Assembly: GCF_036263595.1 (NCBI RefSeq)
Contig: NZ_DATAGQ010000167.1
Coordinates: forward strand, 15,690 to 79,689
Direction: 5' to 3'
Source: Geminicoccus sp036263595
GTDB lineage: Bacteria; Pseudomonadota; Alphaproteobacteria; Geminicoccales; Geminicoccaceae
Length of the DNA: 64,000 nucleotides
Shown: positions 24,919 to 33,074 of the stretch, piece by piece
How the letters are laid out: the number at the start of each line of letters is the position of its first letter
Numbering within the stretch: position 1 is the first letter of the stretch
The notes under the pieces: generated by a model
Told to the model about the DNA's origin: nothing
Database searches by the model: none
What the model saw: only the letters and a program-made list of their open reading frames with translations
Translations under genes and position numbers: made by a program

Positions 24919-25953
24919 ATGACGATCCCGGATGCGCTGCTGCGCGAGGGGCTGATGCGCTGGCGGGCGGCGCCTTGGCGGCTTTATCCCACGCGCAGCC
25001 TGCCACCACTGACGCTGGTGGGCACGGGCCAGTCGCTCGACTACGTCGCCCGGCAACTCGGGCGGGACCCCGCCCAGGCCACAGCCGCACGGCCAGTGCC
25101 GGCCTGGCGGCTGGGTCCGGCTCTGCAGCGCCATCTCGAGCAGGACGGGATCGTGCTGGCGCGACTGCCGTGTCCGCTGGCGACAAGGCTCTGCCCGATG
25201 GGGTTGCTCATGCCGGAGCTGGTGGACAGCGTGATCGATGTGGCGGAGGAGCGATGGCTCCGGTCCCGTTCTGCCCGCAGCAACCTCCAACGCATCGCCG
25301 ACCACCGTCTCACCTGGCGCCTTTCCACCGGATCCGCCGCCGTCGAGCGGTTCTACACGCACTGCTACCTGCCCTACCTGCAGGCTCGCCACGGCTCAGG
25401 TGCCGCCTTGCGTTCCAGGCGCTCGCTCGCCCGCGACGCAGCGCACGGCGGCATCCAGGAGGTCTGCCTGGATGGCGAGACGGTGGCGGCCCAGCTGGTG
25501 GGATTTGGGCCGGACGAACTGCAATGCATCGCGGTCGGTGTGCCCGGTGATGGCGAACTGGCGCGGGAAAGCGGAGCCATCGCTGCGACCACGGCATTTG
25601 CGATTGAGCTGGCCAGGCAGCGCGGCCTGGCTTTCGTGAACCTGGGCGGAAGCCTGCCGCTGCGCCGCAATCCGGTCCTCTTGAGCAAGAGCTACTGGGG
25701 CGCCCGCGTCACGTTGCGGCCGCGCGCCGACCACGACCTCCTGCTGGCCTGGCGGGTCTGGTCGCCTTCGGTGGCCAGGATCCTCACGACCCTCGTCCCG
25801 ATCCTGCGCAGTCCACATGGCTTGGTCAGTGTCGAGGTACCGGGCCTGCGGCCGTTGCACGGGCTCTCGGCGTCCTTGCAGATCCCGCCTGGCGCCTCGT
25901 CGCGCGACCTTGCCCAAATGCTCATGCGCGACCAGCGTGGTCTGTCAGATTAG
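24919..25953 (+). CDS. GNAT-like acyltransferase (FemAB/BioF2-like)
   Basis: A 344-residue soluble protein. The C-terminal half has the pattern of Acetyltransf_6-type proteins: a helix ending VERFYTHCYLPYLQARHG, a Gly/Ala-rich strand GIQEVCLDGETVAAQLVGFG, and then FAIELARQRGLAFVNLGGSLP and KSYWGARVTL. Such proteins transfer acyl or aminoacyl groups onto amino groups in polysaccharide, lipid or peptidoglycan precursors. It converges on and slightly overlaps the end of the formyltransferase gene. The formyl- and acyltransferase neighbours suggest a small acylated-product pathway, as inference. Confidence 0.6.
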   Translation: MTIPDALLREGLMRWRAAPWRLYPTRSLPPLTLVGTGQSLDYVARQLGRDPAQATAARPVPAWRLGPALQRHLEQDGIVLARLPCPLATRLCPMGLLMPELVDSVIDVAEERWLRSRSARSNLQRIADHRLTWRLSTGSAAVERFYTHCYLPYLQARHGSGAALRSRRSLARDAAHGGIQEVCLDGETVAAQLVGFGPDELQCIAVGVPGDGELARESGAIAATTAFAIELARQRGLAFVNLGGSLPLRRNPVLLSKSYWGARVTLRPRADHDLLLAWRVWSPSVARILTTLVPILRSPHGLVSVEVPGLRPLHGLSASLQIPPGASSRDLAQMLMRDQRGLSD

Positions 25954-26910
25954 CTCCGACCAGCCGATTCCTGCTCGCCTGCAGGCCCGCAGCGCCTCCG
26001 CCCAGACACGTGGCTGCCAAGACCGGTCCAACTCCAACTTGCCGGCCGGGTGAGCGAGGAACCAAGTCTGTGCGTCCTTCCCGACCGCTCCAGGCCGGAC
26101 GGACGGATCCGGCCCGCAGCGCCATTCTCCCGATGCCTGCGCTAGCCATCCCAGGTCACGTAGCCGTGGCCGCGGGAAGGCGACCAGGCCACCGAGCATG
26201 GCAGTCCGCGCAGCACAGCGCTCGATCGGCCAGTCCGGCTGAAACACAAGGCCCGCATCGGCCGGTCCCACCTTGCGGGCTCGTGTGGTCGGTGACGTGG
26301 CCGGCTGCGGAGCCGCCACGGCCGTTCTGTCGATCACCTGGTCCAGGCAGTCCAGCAGCAGCCTGCCGCCCTCCCGAGCCACCTGGAGCGCCAGATCGGC
26401 GTGCCGTGCGCCGCTTTGTACCGGCACTTCCCCCTGCAGCAGGATGGGGCCGTCGTCCTCGCCGGCCTGCAGGCGGTGCACCGTCACGCCGATGCTGCCG
26501 CGCCCCGTCAGGAGCTGCCAGAATATCGGGAAAGGTCCACGCCATTCCGGCAGCTTCGCCGGATGCACGTTGAGAAAGCCCAGGCGCGGATGGCCAAGGA
26601 GGTCCGCCGGCAGGAGGCAGGTCATGCTGGCGACGCAGACGATCTCGGCACCATGCCGATCGCACAAGGTCCGCACGATCTCCAGCTGGCTCCGGTCGGC
26701 CTGGGCGAAGGGAATCCCGTGCCGCTTGGCGAAGCTTCCCAGCGTCGATGGCCCGAACCGGTTCATCAGGCCTGCCAGCCCGTGCGAGCGGCGGACGCTT
26801 CGCAGGATCGCCACCACGTCGTGACGTGGCGCCAGGACCTGGAGGTGACCCAGCGAAAAGATGCTGTTTGTGCCGATGAACAGGACGCGCAGCCGGACAG
26901 GCGACGCCAT
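25945..26910 (-). CDS. Formyltransferase of the Fmt/ArnA type
   Basis: A 321-residue protein with a formyltransferase core: strand LRVLFIGTNSIFSLGHLQVL, the folate-site motif LGFLNVHPAKLPEWRGPFPI (Asn, His and the following loop), and a degenerate VTVHRLQAGEDDGPILLQGE where the catalytic Asp lies. The Fmt C-terminal RNA-binding domain is absent, so tRNA is not the likely substrate. An amino sugar or other primary amine on a lipid or sugar is more probable. The ATG at 26910 begins just after the upstream acyltransferase stop, so the two genes form an operon. Confidence 0.75.
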   Translation of the reverse strand: MASPVRLRVLFIGTNSIFSLGHLQVLAPRHDVVAILRSVRRSHGLAGLMNRFGPSTLGSFAKRHGIPFAQADRSQLEIVRTLCDRHGAEIVCVASMTCLLPADLLGHPRLGFLNVHPAKLPEWRGPFPIFWQLLTGRGSIGVTVHRLQAGEDDGPILLQGEVPVQSGARHADLALQVAREGGRLLLDCLDQVIDRTAVAAPQPATSPTTRARKVGPADAGLVFQPDWPIERCAARTAMLGGLVAFPRPRLRDLGWLAQASGEWRCGPDPSVRPGAVGKDAQTWFLAHPAGKLELDRSWQPRVWAEALRACRRAGIGWSELI

Positions 26911-26914
26911 CGCC

Positions 26915-27874
26915 TCAGCCCGCGGCGGCGGCGACAATCCCGTCGCGCCAGAAGAATTGCCCGGGCTCGGCCTGGACTTCCCGTTCCAGGAGCGTGGCCA
27001 TGGACAGGCCGGCTTCCTGCATGCCCGATGGCCCCGTTCCCGGCTCGATGGCCGGCATCAGCCGGGTGACGAAACAGCCATCCGGGTCGCGGGTCGTCAC
27101 GGCCGGAATCAGGGCGGCGCCGGTCTGCCGGGCAAGCTTGATGGCGCCGTTGGCGAGCCGCAGCCGCCCGGCCATGAACGGCAGCTCGATCCTGCCCGCC
27201 CCTTCGGCGGCGACCGTGATCGTCACGATCCCGTTCGCCTTCAGGCGCGTCGCCAGCCGGCGGGCTGCCGCCACCCCGGCGTCGCCCTGTCCGATCACCA
27301 CCCGCTCATCCAGGAACATGTTCTCGGCACGGAGCTGGTAGGCATTCAGCACCTGCATCCCCAGGCGCGAGCGGGCGGTGCCATGCGACCACCGGCTCAG
27401 ATGGGCGACCGGCAGGCCCATGCGGTGGCAGGTCAGCTTGGTCATCAGCGCCGAATAGACGAAGGGCGGCGCCCAGAGGATCGCGCCCCGCCCTTGCGAG
27501 AGCGCCTGGTCGACTTGGACGCGGCCGTCCAGGCGAATGGGTGGCTGCCAGTTTCCTGGCCGCAACGCGCGCATGAACTGGAGCTGGCGGACGCGGAACG
27601 CCCGGATGAGGTCGATCACTGCCTGGCGGGCCGCCGCCTCGTCCAGGCGATCGCCTGCCACCTTCCGGATCCAGGCCGCCTCGGTCGCCACCCAGGCTGA
27701 CCGGTGCCTCGACCGCCACTGGGCGATCGCGTGGCCCATGCGGTCCCAGGCCGGCTCGCCCGCGAACCAGGCGAGAGCGAATCCGACAGGGAGGCGCGCG
27801 AGCGCAACCAGATCCTGTCGGCTCCACCAGTGCAAACCCGGCTGCTCCCGCGTGATCACCCGTCGCCCACCCAT
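26915..27874 (-). CDS. LpxL-like acyltransferase homologue lacking the usual His box
   Basis: A 319-residue protein resembling LpxL/HtrB lipid acyltransferases in overall order: an N-terminal anchor region, then GRGAILWAPPFVYSALMTKL, the LRAENMFLDERVVIGQGD region, and the C-terminal block GRIELPFMAGRLRLANGAIK-LARQTGAALIPAV. In known enzymes the first block carries an H-x4-(D/E) catalytic pair, but here those positions read APPFVYS. The protein may therefore be inactive as an acyltransferase or use other residues. Start ATG 27874 follows GGCGGATGG; ATG 27904 is an alternative. It is translated just before the formyltransferase. Confidence 0.65.
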   Translation of the reverse strand: MGGRRVITREQPGLHWWSRQDLVALARLPVGFALAWFAGEPAWDRMGHAIAQWRSRHRSAWVATEAAWIRKVAGDRLDEAAARQAVIDLIRAFRVRQLQFMRALRPGNWQPPIRLDGRVQVDQALSQGRGAILWAPPFVYSALMTKLTCHRMGLPVAHLSRWSHGTARSRLGMQVLNAYQLRAENMFLDERVVIGQGDAGVAAARRLATRLKANGIVTITVAAEGAGRIELPFMAGRLRLANGAIKLARQTGAALIPAVTTRDPDGCFVTRLMPAIEPGTGPSGMQEAGLSMATLLEREVQAEPGQFFWRDGIVAAAAG

Positions 27875-28007
27875 GGACCATCCGCCGCATGTCACGGTTA
27901 GCATGGACGATGGCTACAGGGGCAGCGCGCACAGTGACCGGCCGGAACGCCAGTGCCGGCCGGCGGTTTGGGCAAGACCTCCGCCCGGACCTACGAGCAA
28001 GACCCTG

Positions 28008-29129
28008 ATGCTCTCTGCCGATTCGACCGCCCCCGCCGGGATCCAGCACGATCCGTCCAATGCCGGACGGGACGGACCCGAAATGGCCGTAGCGGCGGCC
28101 AACCTCCGCTACGTCACCGACGACATCCCGGGCATCACGCGGCGGCGGGCCGGCAAGGGCTTCGCCTATCGCGACCCGTCCGGTCGCCCGGTGAAGGATC
28201 CCGCGGTCCTCAAGTGGATCCGCTCCCTGGCGATCCCGCCCGCCTGGACCGATGTCTGGATCTCGCCCTTCCCCGACTCCCACCTCCTGGCGGTGGGCCG
28301 CGACCAGAAGGGCCGCAAGCAGTACCGCTACCATCCGGACTGGCGGGCGACCCAGGACACCCACAAGTTCGAGCGGATGCTGGCCTTCGGCCGGGCTCTG
28401 CCGGCCATCCGCCAGGCGGTCGAGGCGGACCTGCGCAAGCCGGGTCTCTCCAAGCGTCGCGTCCTGGCCCTGGTCGTGCGCCTCCTGGAGGTCACCCATA
28501 TCCGCGTCGGCAACGAGGAATACGCCAAGACCAACAAGAGCTACGGCCTGACCACGCTCAAGGACCGCCACCTGAAGGTCGACGGGGCCACCATGCGCTT
28601 CCGATTCAAGGGCAAGAGCGGCAAGGAGCACCAGATCACGCTGAAGGACCGGCGCCTCGCCCGCCTGGTCGGCCAATGCCAGGACCTGCCCGGCCAGCAG
28701 CTCTTTCAGTACATCGACGATGACGGCCATCGCGAGACGATCGATTCGGCCGACGTGAACGAGTACCTGCGCGAGATCTCCGGCGACCATTTCACCGCCA
28801 AGGACTTCCGCACCTGGTCCGCCACCGTGCTCTGCGCCTGGTCGCTCCACGCCTTCCACGCCGCCGAGGAGGGCCATGCTCCCACCAAGAAGAACCTGAA
28901 GCAGGCCATCACCGAGGTCGCCCGCTGCCTGGGCCACACGCCCACCATCTGCCGCAAGAGCTATGTCCACCCCCAGATCGTCGACGACTACCTGGCCGGC
29001 ACCCTGCCGGACGCGCTCAAGGTCGAGATCGACGGCGAGCTGTCGCCGGACCCGGCCAACCTGGAGCCCTACGAATCGGCTGTTCTGACCTATCTCGGCA
29101 GCCGGCTGCAGGCAGCCGAGGCCGGCTGA
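28008..29129 (+). CDS. DNA topoisomerase IB, poxvirus-like
   Basis: A ~373-residue topoisomerase IB. The N-terminal DNA-clamp domain (PGITRRRAGKGFAYRDPSG) precedes a tyrosine-recombinase-like catalytic core. Visible active-site parts are the Arg in VTHIRVGNEEYAK, the Lys in FRFKGKSGKEH, the Arg in AKDFRTWSATVLCAW, and the nucleophile Tyr in CRKSYVHPQIVDDYL. It relaxes supercoils through a 3-prime phosphotyrosine bond without ATP. Bacterial copies are accessory enzymes. ATG 28083 would give a 348-residue product and is a possible start. A small cupin gene follows by 36 bases. Confidence 0.9.
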   Translation: MLSADSTAPAGIQHDPSNAGRDGPEMAVAAANLRYVTDDIPGITRRRAGKGFAYRDPSGRPVKDPAVLKWIRSLAIPPAWTDVWISPFPDSHLLAVGRDQKGRKQYRYHPDWRATQDTHKFERMLAFGRALPAIRQAVEADLRKPGLSKRRVLALVVRLLEVTHIRVGNEEYAKTNKSYGLTTLKDRHLKVDGATMRFRFKGKSGKEHQITLKDRRLARLVGQCQDLPGQQLFQYIDDDGHRETIDSADVNEYLREISGDHFTAKDFRTWSATVLCAWSLHAFHAAEEGHAPTKKNLKQAITEVARCLGHTPTICRKSYVHPQIVDDYLAGTLPDALKVEIDGELSPDPANLEPYESAVLTYLGSRLQAAEAG

Positions 29130-29165
29130 ACGAGCCTGAGGCATTGCCCGATCAGGAGGTCCAAG

Positions 29166-29516
29166 ATGCAGGCGGTTCGACTGGGGAAGAAGCTGGCCAC
29201 CTTCGACGAGCACTGGTCGCCCAGGATCGTGAGCCAGTTCAACGGCCACGACGTCATGGTGGTGAAGGCCAGGGGCGAATTCGTCTGGCACGCCCACCCC
29301 GATACGGACGACTTCTTCCTGGTCCTGAAGGGCAGGCTGACGATCCAGCTCCGCGATGGCCAGGTCGATCTGGGTCCGGGCGATCTCTATGTGGTGCCCA
29401 AGGGCGTCGAGCACCGGCCGGTCGCGGACGAGGAGGTGCACCTTCTTCTGATCGAGCCGAAAGGCACACCCAACACAGGCGACCAAGCGACCGCCGCCAA
29501 GAAGACCGCGATCTGA
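29166..29516 (+). CDS. Small cupin-fold protein
   Basis: A 116-residue single cupin. Motif 1 is VWHAHPDTDDFFLVLKGRL, containing the two His and the acidic residue. Motif 2 is DLYVVPKGVEHRPVADEEVH. The length suits stand-alone cupins that bind Mn, Fe or Zn and act as isomerases, dioxygenases or sensors. The start is preceded by AGGAGGTCC. It ends near a hairpin and faces the convergent pxpC gene. There is no reason to tie it to that operon. Confidence 0.8.
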   Translation: MQAVRLGKKLATFDEHWSPRIVSQFNGHDVMVVKARGEFVWHAHPDTDDFFLVLKGRLTIQLRDGQVDLGPGDLYVVPKGVEHRPVADEEVHLLLIEPKGTPNTGDQATAAKKTAI

Positions 29517-29534
29517 ACTGGCCAAATGGTGGCA

Positions 29535-29559
29535 GCAGGCAGGCATTGCGCCTGCCTGC
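29535..29559. terminator. 10 bp hairpin without T-run between convergent genes
   Basis: GCAGGCAGGC-ATTGC-GCCTGCCTGC is a perfect 10 bp stem with a five-base loop between the cupin and pxpC genes. No U-tract follows on either strand, so it may act as a Rho-aided or stability hairpin. Confidence 0.6.
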
Positions 29560-29596
29560 GCCTGCACCAACAGGACGGGAGGGCCTTGAAGCTGGC

Positions 29597-30571
29597 CTAG
29601 GCCAGTGCCGCCCTGATCCGGTCCAGCAGTGCTGTCCGCTCGGCCCGCGCCGCCAGCGCCTCCTCCATCCCGACCTCGATGAACTGCACCGGCTTGTGCG
29701 GCTGCAGTTGTGCTATCAGGTCCATGTCGGCGGAGATCACGGTGCCCAGCATGAAATAGCCGCCGCCCGACACGGCGTCCCGGTGCAGCACGATCGGCTC
29801 GGTGCCGCCCGGCACCTGGATCGAGCCGTAGGGATAGCAGGCATCCACGATGTTGGACGGATCGGAGCCTGCCCCGAACGGGGGCTCGCGCGGCACGAAC
29901 TCGAGCGGCGTGCCGCCCTTGAACCGGTAGCCGATCCGGTCCGCCTCGGGCGCCACCTTCCAGGTGTCGGCGAAGAACTTCTGTCCGGCCGCCTCGGTGA
30001 TCCGGTGCCAGTACAGGCCCGGCAGCATGCGCAGCCTGGCCGGCTCTGCATCCGTGCGGCGCAGTTCTGGCGACAGGCTGCGTCCCGCCGCGGTGCTGGA
30101 CCCGGCGGATCCCGTCTGCACGACGTCACCCTCGGCAAGCTTGCGCCCCTCGAAGCCGCCCAGCGCCCCCAACGCATAGGTCGACCGGCTGCCCAGCACG
30201 ACCGGCACGTCGATCCCGCCGGCGATCGCCAGATAGGCCCGCGCACCCTTGCGCAGATAGTCGAACGAGAGCGTCTGCCCGGCCTTTACCGTGAACGCCT
30301 TCCAGGTCGATTGCGGCTCGCCGTCCACCTTGGGCGGCATCTCAGCACCGGTGATCGCCACCACCGCGTCGTCCCGGAACAGGAGCTCCGGCCCCATGAA
30401 CACGAGCTCGAGCCCGGCCGCTCCAGCCTCGTTGCCGACCAGCAGGTTCGCCGCGATCAGCGCCGCCTGGTCCATGGCACCCGAGAGCGGGATGCCCAGG
30501 TGGTAGTAGCCCGGCCGGCCCAAATCCTGCACGGTCGTCGCCAGGCCGGGCTTCTTGACCTCAAGCGCCAT
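29597..30571 (-). CDS. pxpC: 5-oxoprolinase subunit C / biotin-dependent carboxyltransferase (KipA-like)
   Basis: A 324-residue KipA/PxpC protein. It starts MALEVKKPGLATTVQDLGRP and has GYYHLGIPLSGAMDQAALIA, YLAIAGGIDVPVVLGSRSTY and GTEPIVLHRDAVSGGGYFML, all standard in this family. KipI-KipA pairs form either the PxpBC part of prokaryotic 5-oxoprolinase or the carboxyltransferase half of urea amidolyase-type enzymes. The gene overlaps pxpB and ends the pxpA-accB-accC-pxpB-pxpC operon. The biotin genes upstream favour a carboxylation mechanism here. Confidence 0.85.
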   Translation of the reverse strand: MALEVKKPGLATTVQDLGRPGYYHLGIPLSGAMDQAALIAANLLVGNEAGAAGLELVFMGPELLFRDDAVVAITGAEMPPKVDGEPQSTWKAFTVKAGQTLSFDYLRKGARAYLAIAGGIDVPVVLGSRSTYALGALGGFEGRKLAEGDVVQTGSAGSSTAAGRSLSPELRRTDAEPARLRMLPGLYWHRITEAAGQKFFADTWKVAPEADRIGYRFKGGTPLEFVPREPPFGAGSDPSNIVDACYPYGSIQVPGGTEPIVLHRDAVSGGGYFMLGTVISADMDLIAQLQPHKPVQFIEVGMEEALAARAERTALLDRIRAALA

Positions 30572-31439
30572 GGAGCAAGCCCTCCAGCTTCTTGGTATAG
30601 GCCCCAGGGTCGGCCTTGAACTCGTCCAGCGCGAAGCGGGTATCCCGCATCGTCGGGGTGAACTGGTGGTTCGCGACCTGCTCGATCGCGGTGTCGTAGG
30701 CCGCACGGTCGATCGGCTTGTACTTCACGATGTCGCCCGGCCGGAACAGCGCCATGAAGTCCCGAAGATACGGCGTTTCCTGCCTGGGATCGTAGATCGG
30801 CATCGGCGTGATCCCGAACATCTGGTAGCCGCCGGCACCGCGCACCGAGTAGATCGCGCCGAAGCAGCCGCCATGGCCCACGGTCAGCTTGGGCGTATCC
30901 GTGCGCGGGCGCAGGTACTTTGGCGATTCGATCTGCTTCGCGCGCTCGACCATCTGGTAGAGGAACGGCAGCCCCGCGACGAAACCCACCATCGACACGA
31001 ACCAGGGCGCGCCAGAGTGCGCCTGGATGAACTCGGCATTGGAGGCGTAGCCGTTGATCCTGGCGGTATAGGCGATGTCGGTGGAAGTCGGGTCCTGGTG
31101 CCGCTCGCGGAAACGCATCAGCGTCTCGTGCGTCCAGGGATCCTCGTAGAAGACCGGCACCTCGATGATCCGGGTGTCGATCGTCGAATCCGAGTGCTCG
31201 GCCTCGGATTCGAGCCTCTTCAGCTCGGCAAGGAGGTCGGCCGGCTTGATCACATCCGGATCGTACTTGATCTGGAACGAGGCATTGGCCGGGCAGATCT
31301 CGGTCACACCCTTGATCTGGCTTTCCCGCACCGCCGTCGTGATCGACAGGCTCTTGAAGAAGGCGTCGAGCGACATCGCCTCGTCGACCTCGACGAAGAT
31401 GTGCTCGTCCCCGCCGAACGAATAACGCGCCTCCATCAT
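30561..31439 (-). CDS. pxpB: 5-oxoprolinase subunit B (KipI-like)
   Basis: A 292-residue KipI/PxpB protein. It has an N-terminal domain (ARYSFGGDEHIFVEVD) and the cyclophilin-like core HSGAPWFVSMVGFVAGLPFL, then TDTPKLTVGHGGCFGAIYSV and GGYQMFGITPMPIYDP. It pairs with PxpC to form a heteromer. It overlaps accC by four bases and pxpC by eleven, indicating tight coupling. At 292 residues it is longer than the ~220-240 of B. subtilis KipI, because of the N-terminal domain seen in many proteobacterial copies. Confidence 0.85.
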   Translation of the reverse strand: MMEARYSFGGDEHIFVEVDEAMSLDAFFKSLSITTAVRESQIKGVTEICPANASFQIKYDPDVIKPADLLAELKRLESEAEHSDSTIDTRIIEVPVFYEDPWTHETLMRFRERHQDPTSTDIAYTARINGYASNAEFIQAHSGAPWFVSMVGFVAGLPFLYQMVERAKQIESPKYLRPRTDTPKLTVGHGGCFGAIYSVRGAGGYQMFGITPMPIYDPRQETPYLRDFMALFRPGDIVKYKPIDRAAYDTAIEQVANHQFTPTMRDTRFALDEFKADPGAYTKKLEGLLHGA

Positions 31440-32821
31440 CGACCTCCGTTCATCGAATGCCCGAGCGTCGCCGCCCCCGTTTCGAGCCAGCGCTCGAGAA
31501 AGTTCGTGTCGAACCGCCCGGCCCGCACGTCCGAGTCCCGCACCAGCGCCTGGTGAAGCGCGCGGGTCGTCGGCACGCCCTGCACATCCAGGGCCGCCAG
31601 GGCATCTTCCAGCCGCGCCATCGCCTGCTCCCTGTCAGGGCCATGCACGATCAGCTTGCCAAGGAGCGAATCGTAGAAGGGCGGGACCATGTAGCCCTCG
31701 AACAGGTGGCTGTCGAAGCGCACTCCTTCGCCCGCCGGCACGGCGAGGCCGCTGATGACGCCGGGCCCCGGCATGAAGTTGCGCGCGGGGTCCTCGGCAT
31801 TGATCCGGCACTCGATCGCGTGGCCCTGCAGATGGACGTCGCTCTGCTGGATCGACAAGGGCTTGCCCCGCGCGATCTCGATCATCATCGCCACCAGGTC
31901 CAGGCCGGTCACCATCTCGGTCACGGGGTGCTCGACCTGGATCCTTGTATTCATCTCGATGAAGTAGAAGGCCTGCCGCTGCTCGTCGTACAGGTACTCC
32001 AGCGTGCCCGCCCCACGGTAGCCGACATGCTCGGCCAGCCGCACGGCCGACATGCACAGTTCCTGACGCGTCGCGTCGTCCAGGGAGGGCGAGGGTGCCT
32101 CCTCCCAGACCTTCTGCCGCCGCCGCTGCAGCGAGCATTCCCGCTCGAAGGCGTGGATCGCGCGGCTGCCGTCGCCCAGGACCTGCACCTCGACATGGCG
32201 GGCACGCTCGATGAACGCTTCGAGGTAGACGCCGCCGTCGCCGAACGCCGCCTTGGCCTCCCCCTGCGCGGTCGCCAGCTGCTGGGCAAGCTCCGCCTCG
32301 TCGCGCACGATCCGGATGCCGCGCCCGCCGCCACCGGCCGAGGCCTTGATCAGCAGGGGATAGCCGATCGCCGTGGCCGCCGCCTGCGCCGCTTCCAGCC
32401 CCTCGACCCGGCCATCACTGCCGGGGACACAAGGGACGCCCGCCTTCATCGCTGCTTCGCGGGCCCTCACCTTGTCGCCCATGGTGGCGATCGTCTCAGG
32501 TCTCGGCCCGACAAACACCATCCCGGCCTCTTCCACGGCCGAGGCGAACGCCGCGTTCTCCGCAAGGAAGCCGTAGCCCGGATGCACCGCGCCAGCGCCT
32601 TTGGCCTTGGCGGCCTCCAGGATGTTCGGGATCGACAGGTAGGACTTGGACGCCTGGGGCGGCCCGATCTCGACCGCCTCGTCCGCGAGCCGGACCGGCA
32701 GCGAGTCCGCGTCCGCCTTGCTGTAGGCCTGGATGACCTTGAGCCCGAGCCCCTTGGCCGCGCGGTTGATGCGAAGCGCGATCTCGCCGCGGTTGGCGAT
32801 CAGGATGGAGTCGAAGCTCAT
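31436..32821 (-). CDS. accC: Biotin carboxylase subunit
   Basis: A 461-residue biotin carboxylase of the ATP-grasp family. Visible motifs are the N-terminal FDSILIANRGEIALRI, the ATP-binding LLIKASAGGGGRGIRIV, HVEVQVLGDGSRAIHAFERE and the active-site NTRIQVEHPVTEMVTG. It loads CO2 from bicarbonate onto biotin using ATP. It sits between a carrier-protein gene and pxpBC and not near accA or accD, so it is likely a paralogue dedicated to this pathway. A housekeeping accC elsewhere is expected. Confidence 0.93.
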   Translation of the reverse strand: MSFDSILIANRGEIALRINRAAKGLGLKVIQAYSKADADSLPVRLADEAVEIGPPQASKSYLSIPNILEAAKAKGAGAVHPGYGFLAENAAFASAVEEAGMVFVGPRPETIATMGDKVRAREAAMKAGVPCVPGSDGRVEGLEAAQAAATAIGYPLLIKASAGGGGRGIRIVRDEAELAQQLATAQGEAKAAFGDGGVYLEAFIERARHVEVQVLGDGSRAIHAFERECSLQRRRQKVWEEAPSPSLDDATRQELCMSAVRLAEHVGYRGAGTLEYLYDEQRQAFYFIEMNTRIQVEHPVTEMVTGLDLVAMMIEIARGKPLSIQQSDVHLQGHAIECRINAEDPARNFMPGPGVISGLAVPAGEGVRFDSHLFEGYMVPPFYDSLLGKLIVHGPDREQAMARLEDALAALDVQGVPTTRALHQALVRDSDVRAGRFDTNFLERWLETGAATLGHSMNGGR

Positions 32822-33051
32822 GCCAGGTCGACGAGCGGCTGGCCGGGCATGACCGCATCCTCGTCCTCGGCCAGGAATGCCGTGATCGTGCCGGCCACGT
32901 CGGACGTCACCTGGTTGAAGCTCTTCATCACCTCCACGATGCCCACCACGTCACCCACCGCGACGGTGTCGCCGACGTCCTTGAAGGGCGGCTGGTCGGG
33001 GGCGGGCTTGCGATAGAACGTGCCGGGCAACGGGGAGAGGATCTGCGCCAT
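32818..33051 (-). CDS. accB: Biotin carboxyl carrier protein, short form
   Basis: A 77-residue biotinyl domain with no N-terminal linker, half the length of the housekeeping AccB. The biotin-attachment Lys lies in VGIVEVMKSFNQV. The flanks GDTVAVGDVVG and AVMPGQPLVDL match the usual hammerhead fold. The first residues (ILSPLPGTFYRKP) match AccB biotinyl domains. It overlaps accC by four bases. It shuttles carboxybiotin between AccC and a carboxyltransferase, here probably PxpBC. Confidence 0.9.
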   Translation of the reverse strand: MAQILSPLPGTFYRKPAPDQPPFKDVGDTVAVGDVVGIVEVMKSFNQVTSDVAGTITAFLAEDEDAVMPGQPLVDLA

Positions 33052-33074
33052 GACGTGCTCTTTCCTGGATCTGT

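Noticed and set aside
27852..27859. GTGATCAC copy near the start of the acyltransferase gene
   Set aside because: It lies just inside the coding frame (RVITRE), and this gene has no link to the regulon; kept out as probable chance.
27306..29570. Long minus-strand frame opposite topoisomerase IB
   Set aside because: Same effect; the plus strand has clear catalytic motifs and the antisense product is Gly/Leu/Asp-rich without a fold.
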